From: Pseudoxanthomonas daejeonensis
Lineage (GTDB): Bacteria; Pseudomonadota; Gammaproteobacteria; Xanthomonadales; Xanthomonadaceae
DNA length: 64,000 nucleotides
Assembly (NCBI RefSeq): GCF_010093205.1
Contig: NZ_PDWN01000005.1
Span: 184,997 to 248,996, forward strand
Direction: 5' to 3'
The position numbers and the translations under genes were made by a program. The notes beneath the pieces are model-generated. The model did no database searches, was not told the DNA's origin, and saw nothing but the letters and a program-made list of their open reading frames with translations. Positions 53,573 to 63,945 of the stretch are shown piece by piece. Numbering within the stretch: position 1 is the stretch's first letter; every line of letters begins with the position of its first letter.

Positions 53573-56149
53573 TCAAAACTTGTACTGCAGGCCCAGGCGG
53601 ATGGTGGCGCCGTAGATCTCCTTCTCGCCCAGCCGGTCGCGGTAGCCCATGTAGGTACGCATGGCCGCATCGTTGAGGTTGCTGCCCTCGACGAACACGG
53701 TCAGGTCCTCGCCGAACGTGTACGCCACGCGCGCATCCCACTGGTCCAGCCTGTCCAGGTAGATGTCTTCCTCGGGAGCGCCGCCCACTTCCATCAGTTG
53801 CTCGGAGCGGTAGGTGTAGGCCAGTCGCGCGGAGAAACCGTACTTCTCGTAGGTGAGCTGCGCCGAGGCGACGCGGTCGGACTGGTCGATCAGCGGCAGC
53901 GTATCGTCGCGATCGGGGATGCCCGAAGCCTCCGAATCGGAGAACGTGATGTTGGCACCCACGCTCAGGCCATCGAACGGCGCCGGCAGGAAGCTCAGTT
54001 CGTACTGGGCATTGAGCTCCAGGCCCTTCAGCTTGGCCGAGTCGGCGTTGGTCCAGGTGCCGACCTCCGCATTGACCAGGTCCAGGCCGCCGAAGGATCC
54101 ATCCTGGCCGGTGCTGGTGGACTCGAAGATCGGGTTCTTGATGTCCTTGTAGAACACCGCCGCCGACAACAGGCCCATGTTGCCGACGTAGTACTCCACG
54201 GACAGGTCGAAGTTGTTGGAGTACAGCGGGTCCAGGTCCGGGTTGCCCATCGACACCTGCGGCTCGGAGCTGTTGGCGTCCTCGATCTGCACGAAGGGCG
54301 CGAGCGACTCGTAGTTCGGCCGGCCGATCGCCCGGGTCGCCGCGGCGCGCACCACGAAGTTCTCGCTGGCGTCGAAGCGTACGTTCAGGCCCGGGAAGAA
54401 GTCGGTATAGCTGCGCGATCCGAAGCTGTTGAACGGATCGTCCAGCGCCGCGTCGTCCAGGTCGAAGGCGTAGGCCGCGTAATCACCCTGGGTGTGCTCC
54501 ATGCGCACACCGGGAATCCAGGTGACGTCGCCGAAGCGCAGGCGTCCCATGACGTAGGCCGAGGTGATCTTCTCGGTGATGCGGTAATCGCCGGCCAGCG
54601 AGGCCGACAGCGTGCCTGCCTCGTCTTCCTCGAACTCGCCGGTGTTGGCGTTGAAATAGGCGTTGGCCGCCGGACCGTTGATCGTCGGCCCGAACCGGTA
54701 GCGCCCGTTCCAGATGCTTCCGATCGGGTTGCCGGCGACGTCGGACAGCATCAGGTCGCCGTCGTCGTACTCCCATGCTTCGCCGGTCTGGTCGTTGGTC
54801 TTGCGGCGGTCGATGTACTTGGCGCCGAACTGCAGGTCCGAGCCGTCGCCGACCTGGATCGGCATCATGTAGTCCACCCGCGCCTGGTACAGGTCCTCTA
54901 CGGCGCGACGCGACTCGGGCTCGTAGAAGTCCGGCTCGTACAACGACGCGTCGTACGGATCCTCGCCCCACGGCACGACCAGGTACGGGTCGGGCACCAG
55001 GTTGTACTCGCCGCTGATGTCGTCCTGCTTGAAGCCCCATTCGTCGCGGTGCGGGTCGCGCTTGTTGGCGCGCGAGTAGGTCAGCTCGGTGCGCAGCTCG
55101 CTGTCGTCGAACTCGAACTTGCCGCCGATGGAGGACGTAAAGGTGCTGGTGTCTTCCTGGCGGGTGCGCAGCGCGCGCACGCCTTCGGCGTCGGTGAAGT
55201 TTCCTCCGTCCGGACCGAATGGAATGATGCCGTCCTCGTCGAACTCCACCGAGAACCGGTCGCGGGTCTCGGAGTCCTGGTACTTGGAGTACATCAGGCG
55301 CAGGAACAGGCTGGTGTCGTCGTTGGGCCGCCAGTCGAGGTTGGCGACCGCGCCGCTGCGCGTGCGGTTGGTGTTGTACTGGCGCAGGTCCAGGCCTTCG
55401 GGGACGATTTCGTCGTCGACCTCGATCCAGTCGCCGGTGTTCTGCACGTTCTGGGTGCCGATCTTGCGCTCGGAATAGTTCAGCGCAACCACCGCGCCGA
55501 ACTGGTCGTCGGCGCCGAAGCGACCGCCGAACGAGCCGTCGAACTCGTACGGGTTGGAGCTATTGAGGTCGTTGTGGCCGTAGGCCCCGCGCAGGTTGCC
55601 GAAGTTGCCCTCGCGGTCGAACGCACTGAGCGTCTCGATGTTCACCGCACCGGCGATCGCGTTGGCATCCATGTCCGGGGTCAGCGTCTTGGACACGGTG
55701 ACCGACCCGATCAGCGCGGACGGAATATCGTCCAGCTTGACCTGGCGCCCGTCCGGCTCCGGCGCCGGCGCGGTCTGTCCGTTCAACGACACATTGAGCA
55801 GGTCCGGCGACACGCCGCGGACCGTCAGGTAGCGGCCTTCGCCCTGGTCGTTCTGCGTGGTCACGCCGGGCAACCGGCGCACTGCCTCGGCCACGTTCTG
55901 GTCCGGCAGCCGGCCCACGTCGTCGGACCGGATGGCATCGACCTGCGCGTCCGCATACCGCTTGTCGTCGATCGCAGCGCGATCGGCGGCGCGTCGACCG
56001 GTCACCTGCACCGTGTCGAGCTGGGTGACATCGCCCTCTTTCGCCGGCGCGGCCGGCACCCCCGAATCCTGGGCCCCGACCGGGCCCGCCATCAATGCCA
56101 GGTTGCTCAAGATGAATGCCGTCAGCGCATTCCGCTGGATCTTACGCAT
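53573..56149 (-). CDS. TonB-dependent outer membrane receptor, phytate-locus type
   Basis: The 858-residue receptor has a signal peptide (1-26) and a TonB-box-like TQLDTVQVTG at about 43-52. The plug domain shows VGRLPDQNVAEAVRRLPGV, YLTVRGVSPDLLNVSLNG and KTLTPDMDANAIAGAVNIET. A 22-strand-type barrel follows, ending in Phe (RLGLQYKF). It sits between the two phytase genes, one downstream and one divergent. Uptake of inositol phosphates, or of a metal-phytate complex, across the outer membrane is inferred from this context only; the family covers many substrates. Confidence 0.92.
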   Translation of the reverse strand: MRKIQRNALTAFILSNLALMAGPVGAQDSGVPAAPAKEGDVTQLDTVQVTGRRAADRAAIDDKRYADAQVDAIRSDDVGRLPDQNVAEAVRRLPGVTTQNDQGEGRYLTVRGVSPDLLNVSLNGQTAPAPEPDGRQVKLDDIPSALIGSVTVSKTLTPDMDANAIAGAVNIETLSAFDREGNFGNLRGAYGHNDLNSSNPYEFDGSFGGRFGADDQFGAVVALNYSERKIGTQNVQNTGDWIEVDDEIVPEGLDLRQYNTNRTRSGAVANLDWRPNDDTSLFLRLMYSKYQDSETRDRFSVEFDEDGIIPFGPDGGNFTDAEGVRALRTRQEDTSTFTSSIGGKFEFDDSELRTELTYSRANKRDPHRDEWGFKQDDISGEYNLVPDPYLVVPWGEDPYDASLYEPDFYEPESRRAVEDLYQARVDYMMPIQVGDGSDLQFGAKYIDRRKTNDQTGEAWEYDDGDLMLSDVAGNPIGSIWNGRYRFGPTINGPAANAYFNANTGEFEEDEAGTLSASLAGDYRITEKITSAYVMGRLRFGDVTWIPGVRMEHTQGDYAAYAFDLDDAALDDPFNSFGSRSYTDFFPGLNVRFDASENFVVRAAATRAIGRPNYESLAPFVQIEDANSSEPQVSMGNPDLDPLYSNNFDLSVEYYVGNMGLLSAAVFYKDIKNPIFESTSTGQDGSFGGLDLVNAEVGTWTNADSAKLKGLELNAQYELSFLPAPFDGLSVGANITFSDSEASGIPDRDDTLPLIDQSDRVASAQLTYEKYGFSARLAYTYRSEQLMEVGGAPEEDIYLDRLDQWDARVAYTFGEDLTVFVEGSNLNDAAMRTYMGYRDRLGEKEIYGATIRLGLQYKF

Positions 56150-56231
56150 CGTCTAGTCCCTCCCAAGGACAGCCGCCAACGGCCGGGGCGATACCGCCTG
56201 GTCCGAGGCTGCGGATCCACATTACGAACAA

Positions 56232-56261
56232 AAATTCCATTTTGCAACTGTTTTGGAATTT
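56232..56261. promoter_or_regulatory. Inverted repeat in the divergent promoter region of receptor and phytase
   Basis: AAATTCCA (56232-56239) and TGGAATTT (56254-56261) are perfect reverse complements, 14 bases apart. They sit in the one AT-rich part of the 185-base gap between the receptor and phytase starts. TTGCAA at 56242-56247 and, 17 bases on, TAATGT (minus strand, 56224-56219) could form the receptor promoter. The repeat would overlap that -35. Confidence 0.5.
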
Positions 56262-56334
56262 CTCTTGCAAATCGCGAAGACGGGCCTGTAAGGTGGCCCG
56301 ACCGCAGCACCGTGATCCCCGGGGAGGAACAGAA

Positions 56335-58419
56335 ATGAAATCCGTGCACGCCCTTACGCTCGCCATCGCGACCGCCTTGGCGCTTCCGACCGTCCTCGCC
56401 GGCTGCAAGGGCCGCGACCAGGCCGCCGCCGAAGCGACGCCCTCGGCGACCGTGGTGCCCGCCGCGATCCAGACCGAACCGACCACCAGCGGCCAGACCA
56501 ATGCCGCCATCCTGGCCCGCGACGCGAGCGATCCGGCCCAGGCGCGCATCATCGCCACCGCCGCGCTGGGCGGCATGGAGAGCTACGGCGTGGACGGCAA
56601 GCGCGTGGCCACGACCGAGGCCGGCGAAGTGGCCGCGCTGGACATCGCCGCTGGCGTGCAACTGGGCGCCAACCGTGTCGCCGACGTGGTCGCCGCGATC
56701 GACTCGACCGGCAACTACCTCAGGCTTTTCTTCCAGTCAGGCGACGGCCTTGTGGAGGCGGGCGCGCGACCGCTGCCGCTGGGCTTCGCCGCCGAGGGCA
56801 TCTGCCTGTACCAGCATCCGCTGGACCGCTCGCTGCACGCCTTCATCGTCGGCGACGGCGGCGAAGTGGACCAGCAGATCATCTTCGCCAACGAGGCCGG
56901 CAAGCTCGATACGCGGCAGGTGCGCCGCATCAGCCTGCCTTCGCCGCTCAAGCAGTGCGTCGTGGATGGGAACGGCCACGTGTTCGCGTCCGAGGAGACG
57001 GTCGGCATCTGGCGCTTCAACGCCGATCCCGAAGCCGACGTGTCGGCCACGCTGATCGACGCGCCGCGCCTGGGCCATATCCAGGAGGAAGTCTCCGGCC
57101 TGGCCGTGCATGACGGCGGCGAGGGCAGCCAGTGGCTGCTGGCGTCCGACGCGACCGCCGGCCGCATCAACATCTACGACCGCGCCCGCGATGGCGCCTA
57201 CCTGGGCAGCTTCCAGGTATCGGCGCCGGGCAAGGACGGCGAGGCAGTGAAGGAACCGGGCCTGCTGTTCGTCGACAGCCGGCCGCTGGGCGACGCCTTC
57301 CCGGCCGGCGTCCTGCTGGTCAACGACGAGGATGGCGCCAACACCAAGCTGGTCTCGCTGCGCGACGTCGGCAAGGCGCTCGACCTCAATCCCGGCACCG
57401 CCGCAGCGCCGTCCAAGCCCCCGCAGGTCGTGGCGGTGACCGCGCGCGTGGAGAGCGTGCCGGCCAACAGCTTCGGCGACGCGGCCGACGATCCGGCGAT
57501 CTGGGCGCACCCGACCGATCCCGCCCGAAGCCTGGTCGTGGCCACCGACAAGAAGGCCGGCCTGTACCTGTACGACATGCAGGGCCAGGTCGTGCAGTTC
57601 CTGCCCGATGGCAAGATGAACAACGGCGACCTGCGCGAGGGCTTCGACCTGGGTGGCCAACCCGTGGTCCTGGTGACCGCGAGCAACCGCACCGACAAGA
57701 GCATCGCCATCTACCGTCTCGACACCGAAAAGCGCCAGCTGGTCAATGTCGCCGATGGCGTGCAGCCGACCGGCATGGGCGATCCCTACGGCCTGTGCAT
57801 GTACCGCAGCGCCAGCGATGGCGGCACCTACGTGTTCATCAACGGCGACGACACCGCGATGCGCCAGTGGCGCCTGGTCGCCAGCGATGATGGCAAGGTA
57901 CGCGCCGAACACGTGCGCGACCTGGTCTTCGATTCGCAGACAGAAGGCTGCGTGGTCGACGATGCCACCGGCACGCTTTACGTCAACGAGGAAGACGTGG
58001 CGCTGTGGCGCATGTCGGCCGATCCGGCCGCAGGGGAAGCACGCACCGCGGTCGACCGCGTCGACGGCAACCCGGCGATCAAGGACGACCTGGAAGGCAT
58101 CGGCATGTACGACCTGGGCGATGGCCGCGGCTATTTCGTGGTTTCCAGCCAGGGCAACGACACCTACGCGGTCTATCGCCGCGAAGGCAAGCAGGAATAC
58201 CTGGGTTCGTTCGCCGTGGTCGCCGATCCGGCGCGCGGCATCGACGGGATCTCCGAGACCGATGGCCTGGAAGTCACCAGCCGCAACCTGGGCCCGGGCT
58301 TCGAGCACGGCGCGATGATCGCCCAGGACGGACGCAATGTGATGCCGGTGGAGAACCAGAACTACAAGTACGTCTCGTGGGAAGACATCGCCAAGGCCCT
58401 GGGCCTGGAGATGCGCTGA
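56335..58419 (+). CDS. Two-domain beta-propeller phytase (3-phytase), lipoprotein
   Basis: The 694-residue protein has a signal peptide with lipobox VLAGC (Cys24). An N-terminal propeller-like domain (about 70-355: GICLYQHPLDRSLHAFIVGDGGEV, GHVFASEETVGIWRFNADPEA) resembles the second but lacks its metal-site consensus. The C-terminal beta-propeller phytase domain (about 365-694) has DAADDPAIWAHP (from Asp382), TDKKAGLYLYDMQG, GLCMYRS, EGCVVDDATGTLYVNEEDVALWRM, DLEGIGMYDL and ISETDGLEVTSRNLGPGFEHG. It should hydrolyse calcium-phytate outside the inner membrane. The ATG at 56335 has a good GGGGAGG. It is divergent from the TonB receptor. Confidence 0.93.
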   Translation: MKSVHALTLAIATALALPTVLAGCKGRDQAAAEATPSATVVPAAIQTEPTTSGQTNAAILARDASDPAQARIIATAALGGMESYGVDGKRVATTEAGEVAALDIAAGVQLGANRVADVVAAIDSTGNYLRLFFQSGDGLVEAGARPLPLGFAAEGICLYQHPLDRSLHAFIVGDGGEVDQQIIFANEAGKLDTRQVRRISLPSPLKQCVVDGNGHVFASEETVGIWRFNADPEADVSATLIDAPRLGHIQEEVSGLAVHDGGEGSQWLLASDATAGRINIYDRARDGAYLGSFQVSAPGKDGEAVKEPGLLFVDSRPLGDAFPAGVLLVNDEDGANTKLVSLRDVGKALDLNPGTAAAPSKPPQVVAVTARVESVPANSFGDAADDPAIWAHPTDPARSLVVATDKKAGLYLYDMQGQVVQFLPDGKMNNGDLREGFDLGGQPVVLVTASNRTDKSIAIYRLDTEKRQLVNVADGVQPTGMGDPYGLCMYRSASDGGTYVFINGDDTAMRQWRLVASDDGKVRAEHVRDLVFDSQTEGCVVDDATGTLYVNEEDVALWRMSADPAAGEARTAVDRVDGNPAIKDDLEGIGMYDLGDGRGYFVVSSQGNDTYAVYRREGKQEYLGSFAVVADPARGIDGISETDGLEVTSRNLGPGFEHGAMIAQDGRNVMPVENQNYKYVSWEDIAKALGLEMR

Positions 58420-58428
58420 GTCCACCCC

Positions 58429-58460
58429 GGGCGTCGCCGGGCGCGATCCCGGTGACGCCC
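58429..58460 (+). terminator. Stem-loop after the phytase gene
   Basis: GGGCGTCGCCGGG (58429-58441) pairs with CCCGGTGACGCCC (58448-58460) over 13 bp with one G-U pair. No T run follows, so it may only slow polymerase or protect the mRNA. The remaining 190 bases up to the convergent gene hold nothing else I can support. Confidence 0.4.
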
Positions 58461-58648
58461 GCGCAGGACACGCGTTTTCCGCGAAGGCATCGAGGGCCAG
58501 TTCCGCCGCGCCCACCGCGCAGACTGATCCGCACCGGACGGCCCGGACACCTGCGCTGCCGCGCTGCGCCGACCTTGCGCGGCCGTGGTGACGCGCCGCC
58601 CGCGCGCGCCACGGACCTGCAGCGGCTTTCCCGATCCGCTTCCTGGAA

Positions 58649-61600
58649 TCAGAACTGCTTCTGCAGGTTGACCGATACGTCCTGGTCGCGCCTGTCGTCG
58701 TCGCCGGAGCCGGTCGAGTACTCGAGCCGCATGCCCAAGCCACTGCTCCAGTCGAGCGTGACACCGGCGCCGAACACAAGCCGCCTGCGATCCAGGCGCG
58801 TGCTCTCCATCCGGTACGTGAGCCCTTCCGGAAGATCCGCGTAGCGCATGGCGGCCACCTGCGGATCGGTGAAGTCGTACTGGTACTCGGTGCGGAACTG
58901 CGGCGTCACCGTGCCCCACGACGTCGCCAGGCGGTAGTCGTAGCGGAAGCCGAGGTTGCCCGTGCTTGCATCGACGTCCATCGCGTCGAAATGCAGGGCG
59001 CGCGTCGCATGCCCGGATTCGCCGTAGGCGTTCAAGGTCGCGCTGGCGACATCGAAGCGCGCGTAAGGGGTGAGCTGCCCGTTGCCCGACGGCAGGTCCG
59101 CACCCAGGATCAGCGAACCGAACCACTGCCGGCCCTGGCGCGTCCCGGCCACCATTCCGCCATCGGCGAGCGCGCGGCGAAGATCGAAGGTCAACTGCTG
59201 GTAGCCGGCCAGGCCATCGATGAAGAGCCGGCCCGGGTGGTAGCTGGCATACCCGAGGTAGGAGGTGGCACGACCTGCCAGCGAGCTGCCCTGCTCGCCG
59301 ATCTCGTTGTCGTCGCGGCCATAGCCCACGCCGGCGCCGATGGTGAACGCCGGAGCCAGGTCGATGTCGACGCCGAGGCTGACGCCGTCGGTCTCGAAGC
59401 TCACGCCTGATCCCCCGGAACCGTCGAAGCTGCCCGAGCGGATCTGCCCACCGATCCAGGCGCCGTAGGGCCGCGCCGGCTCTTCGCCGGAGGCCTGATC
59501 CGGCGCGGTCGCCTGGCCGGGATCCGCATCGGCCCGCTCGCAGCGCGGCTGGCCCTCGGGTTCGCCCGGGCGCGCCTGCTGTACGCATTCGCGCGACAGC
59601 GCGAAGCCCACCCGGTTGTCGAGCCGGCCCTGGCGACTGCCGCTGCCATGCAGGCTCTCCAGCCGGCCACGCACGTTGTCGCCCTGCACATCGGCGAAAC
59701 GCCGCGTCGACTGCACCTGGGCATCGATGATTCCACGCACCGCCGGATCCAGCGCAGGGTCCGGACGCGGCTGCACCTGGAAGGTCACCGTGGCCACCGG
59801 CGAGACCGCGAATGCATTGGCCAGCGTGAACTGCACCCTGGCGCTGCCACCGAAGCCGGCGGCCGGGAGGAACTCCAGGAGGAATCGCGCCGCTGCGCCG
59901 CTGCCCGTCGCGTGGATCACCGCACGACCGGCGCTGGCCGGCGACAGCGCCACCAGCGTGGCCGCGGTGAATGGCCCGCCGCTCGCGCCTTCGGCCAGGT
60001 CCACCGTGGCCGGTGCATCGGCTGCGATCTCCAGCTCGCGTGACTGTGCCGCAGGCGCGGCGTTCACCGTGATCGTGGCGGTCGCGTCGTCGCAGTTGCC
60101 AGGATTGAGAACCTCGCAGAGGCGGTAGGCCAGCACCTGCGCCCCAGCCGTGGCGCTGGCGGCGACCTGGACCGCACCACTGACGGTATCCAGGGTGACG
60201 GCAGGATCGGACGTGGACACCAGCGCCAGCGACACGCCGGCCAGGGTCGCCGGCGCGGCATCGAGGGTGTCGTTGGCCAGGACGCTGGCAACGGCCACCG
60301 ACGCCGTGCCGGCCAGCGCACTGCCCGCATCGTCGGCCGCATCGATCACCGCGGCACCCACGCTGACCGTCACCGTGGCATCGCGGCAATTGGAGGCGTA
60401 CCGCGCTTCGCAGATGCGATAGCCCAGCGTGTAGGTGCCGGCGCCCGTCGCAGCCGCGACGTTGATCGCGCCGCTGCCCGCGTCGAGCGTGACATCGGGA
60501 TCCGAAGTCGAGAGCTGCGCGAGCGTGACCGTGGCCAGCGTCGCCGGGCTCCCACCCACGGTGTCGTTGGCCAGTACGTCAGCGACCGCGATGCCACCCC
60601 TGGCGCCATTGGCCACCGCGCCGGCATCGTCCACCGCGTCGATCGCGGTCGTCGCTATCACCAGCGCATACGCTTGGCTGGCCGCGTAGGGACCACTGCC
60701 GGTGCTGCTGTCGGTCGCGGTGACGGTCACGTTGAACGTCCCGTCCGCCAGCGGCGTTCCGGCCAGCAGGCCGTCGGCCGTCAGCGTCAGTCCTGCCGGC
60801 AGTCCACCGGCCGTCACGGCATAGCTGTAGGGCGCGATGCCGCCGCCGGCGACAAGGGCCTGGCTGTAGGTGGCGCCTGCCGTGCCATCCACCAGCATCG
60901 CCGGACCCAGCGCGATCGCCGGTGCGTTGACGGTCAGCACGTATCCGTTGCTTTCGGTGAAGCCCAGGCTGTCCGTCGCCGTCACCGTCACTGCGAACGC
61001 GCCGCCGGCCGTCGGCGTGCCCGACAGCGCGCCATCGCTGGCCAGCGCCAGCCCCGGCGGCAATGCACCGGCGGTCACCGCATAGGCGTACGGGCCATTG
61101 CCGCCACTGGCGACGATCGCCTGGGTGTAGCCGCTGGCGACCGTCGCCGCCGGCAACGTCGCGGGGTCGAACCTGATCGTATCGAGGTTGCTGATCGTGC
61201 CCGTGGCGATTGCCGGCGAACCCACCGAGTAGCCGGTACCCGCGGCAAGTGCCAGGACGATCGTCTCGTCCGCCTCTACGGTCGCATCGGCAATCGGCGT
61301 CACCGTCACGGTCCCGGTGGCGCTGCCCGCGGGAATGATCACCGGGTTGCTCACGGCTGCGTAGTCCGCACCCGAGGTAGCCGTGCCTGCCACGCTGAAG
61401 TCCACTGCCGTCGCCGCAAGCGCCACCTGCGACAGCGTCACCGTGTACACGAGGGCGGACACGCCGTCCTCGGGCACCACGGCCGGAGACACGGCGATCG
61501 AAGCCAGCACGACGTCGTCATTGGCGATGGTTCCCGTCGCGCTGGCGGGAGCCGCGGTTGCGTAGCCCGTGCCCGGCACCAGGGCCAGCACGACGCTCTC

Positions 61601-63945
61601 GTCCGGCTCCACCTGCGTATCGGCCAGCGGGACCACCGTCACCGTGCCGGTCGCGCTGCCGGCGGGAATGATCACCGGGCTGCCGATGGCGGCGTAGTCG
61701 CTGCCCGCGCTTGCGGTTCCGCCCACGGTGAAGTCCACCGCCGTGGCCGCCGCCGCCGGCTGCGACAGCGTGACCGTGAATACCAGCCCCGCACCGCTGT
61801 CCTCCACCACGCTCGACGGTGCGACCGCGACCGTCGCGGTCGATACGTCGTCATTGCCGATCGTTCCGGTCGCACTGGCGGGTGCGCCGACCGCATAGCC
61901 CGTGCCCGCGACCAGGGTCAGAAGGACCGTCTCGTCCAGTTCAACGGTGGTGTCCGCAATCGGGACGACCGTGACCGTGCGGGTGGTGGCGCCGACCGGA
62001 ATGACCACCGACGTTCCGACAGCGGTGTAGTCGGTCCCCGAGGTGGCCGTACCGGCCATCGTGAAGCGCACCGTCGTGGCCGCGAGCGCCGGCCTGGAGA
62101 GCGTCACCGTGTAGACCAGGCCGGTCGCACCGTCTTCCTGCACCGTGGCCGGTGCCAGCGCGAGGGTGGCGGTGCGGGTGTCGTCGTCGGTGATCGTGCC
62201 GACGCCCTGCGTATCGGCCAGCCGCGCATTTACAGGGTTGGAAAGATTGACTCGGAAGGTCTCGTTCGGCTCGGCCAGCGTGTCGCCCCTCACCGGAACG
62301 GAGATCGTGCCGGTGGTGGCACCCGCGGCAATGGTCACGGTGCCGCTCGTCGGCGTGTAGTCCGTGGTTCCACTCGCCGTCCCATTGGCGGTTGCGTAGT
62401 TGACGCTCACGTTCTGGCCGACCGCCGGACTCAGCGTCACCGTGAACACTGCGTTGGTGGTCCCGCTGTCGCCTTCGACGATGGACACATCGTTGATCAC
62501 CAGCGCGGGCAGGTCGTCGTTGGTGATCGTGCCGGTCGCACTCGCCGGCACTCCCACGACATAGGTGCCGCCCGCTGCGAGCGTGACGACGACCGTCTCG
62601 TCCGCCTCGACCGTGGTATCGGCAGTCGGGTTGACGGTGATGGTGCGAGTGGTGGTGCCGGCCGGGATGACCAGCGGCGAGACGACCGCGGCGTAGTCGG
62701 AGCCCGAGGTGGCCGTGCCGCCGACGCTGAAGTTGACCGACGTGCTCACCGCCGCGGCCTGCGACAGGGTGACGGTGTAGATCAGGTTCGGCGCGCCGTT
62801 CTCCAGCACCGCGCCCGGCGCCACCGCAATGGTCGCCGTCGAGGTGTCGTCGTTGACGATGGTGCCCGTCGCGACGGTCGTTCCGCGTGTGTACCCGGCG
62901 CCGTTCTGCAAGGTGACGATGACGGTCTCGTTGGCTTCGATCGCGGTGTCGGCCGTGGGCGTCACGACGATCGTGCCGCTGGTGCTCCCCGCCGGAATGA
63001 CCAGCGGTGAAGCTGGCGCGACGTAGTCCGTACCCGACGTTGCCGTACCGGTGACCGTGTAGACCAGCGAGACGGCGGTCGCCTTGGGCTGGCTCAGGGT
63101 GAAGGTGTAGACCAGGCTGGTCCCCGCGTCCTCGGCCATGCTGGCCGGCGCCACCGCCACGTTCACCACGGGGCTGTCGTCGTTGAGGATCGTGCCAGTG
63201 GCCGAGGCAGGCGAACCGACCGTGTAACCCGATCCCGTCGCCAGCGTGATGATGACGGTCTCGTGCGGCTCCAACGTGGAGTCGCCGGTCGGGTTGACCG
63301 TTACGTTCGCGCCGGTGCTGCCGGCCGGGATCGCAACCGACGCGCCGATGGCCGCGTAGTCGGTTCCCGCCGTCGCCGTGCCGCCGATGCTGAAATTGAC
63401 TGTAAGCGCCGTCCCGTACGGCTGGCTCAGTGCGACCCGGTAGACCAGGTTGGGGTGCCGTTCTCCACCACGCTGGCGGGGCTGACCGAAATGGAAGCCG
63501 TCGGCACGGTGTCGTCGTCGATGATGGTTCCGATGCCGGCACCGTCCAGCACGACCAGCGGCTGGGCGTTCACCGGATCGTTGGTGATGCTGACCAGCAC
63601 CGTTTCCTGCGGCTCGACCAGGGTGTCGCCGCGGACCGGCACGGAGAAGGTGGCGGTGGCCTGCCCGGCCGCCAGGGCGACCGATCCGGACATGGCGGTG
63701 TAATCGGTCACCGCCGTTGCGGTCCCGCCGGTGGCGGTGGTGTAGAGGAACCGGGCCGCGGTCGGATCGCCGGTGCGGGTGACGGTGAACACCATCGAGC
63801 GTGTGCCGGTGTTGCCTTCCACCACGCTGGCGTCCGATACCGCCACGGAGACCTGCGCAAGGGCGGTTGGCGACCACAGCGCCAGCAGCAACCCTGCGCA
63901 CCGGTCCACCCTCCCGCCGGCACGCCCGGCCTGGGCTTGGCCCAC
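58649..63945 (-). CDS. Giant Calx-beta repeat autotransporter, apparently frameshifted near 63453
   Basis: Read with one frame correction, this is a surface protein of about 1765 residues. A signal peptide (GLLLALWSPTALA) precedes eight Calx-beta repeats, each ending in a TGTI-NDD-type motif. Then come two Ig/cadherin-like repeats (YAVTAGALPPGLAL; YAVTAGGLPAGLTL), two VLANDT repeats with Cys pairs, a linker, and a 280-residue autotransporter barrel ending in Phe (VSVNLQKQF). The upstream frame (63945-63427) and the downstream frame join in the C tract at 63453-63456: adding one C restores GTPNLVYRVAL. The first in-frame start visible is GTG at 63945, but the frame stays open to the window edge, so the true start may lie outside. 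Adhesion is the likely role. Confidence 0.82.

Noticed and set aside
56150..56334. A Pho box controlling the phytase
   Set aside because: I searched the gap by eye for two CTGTCAT-like units 11 bases apart and found none.
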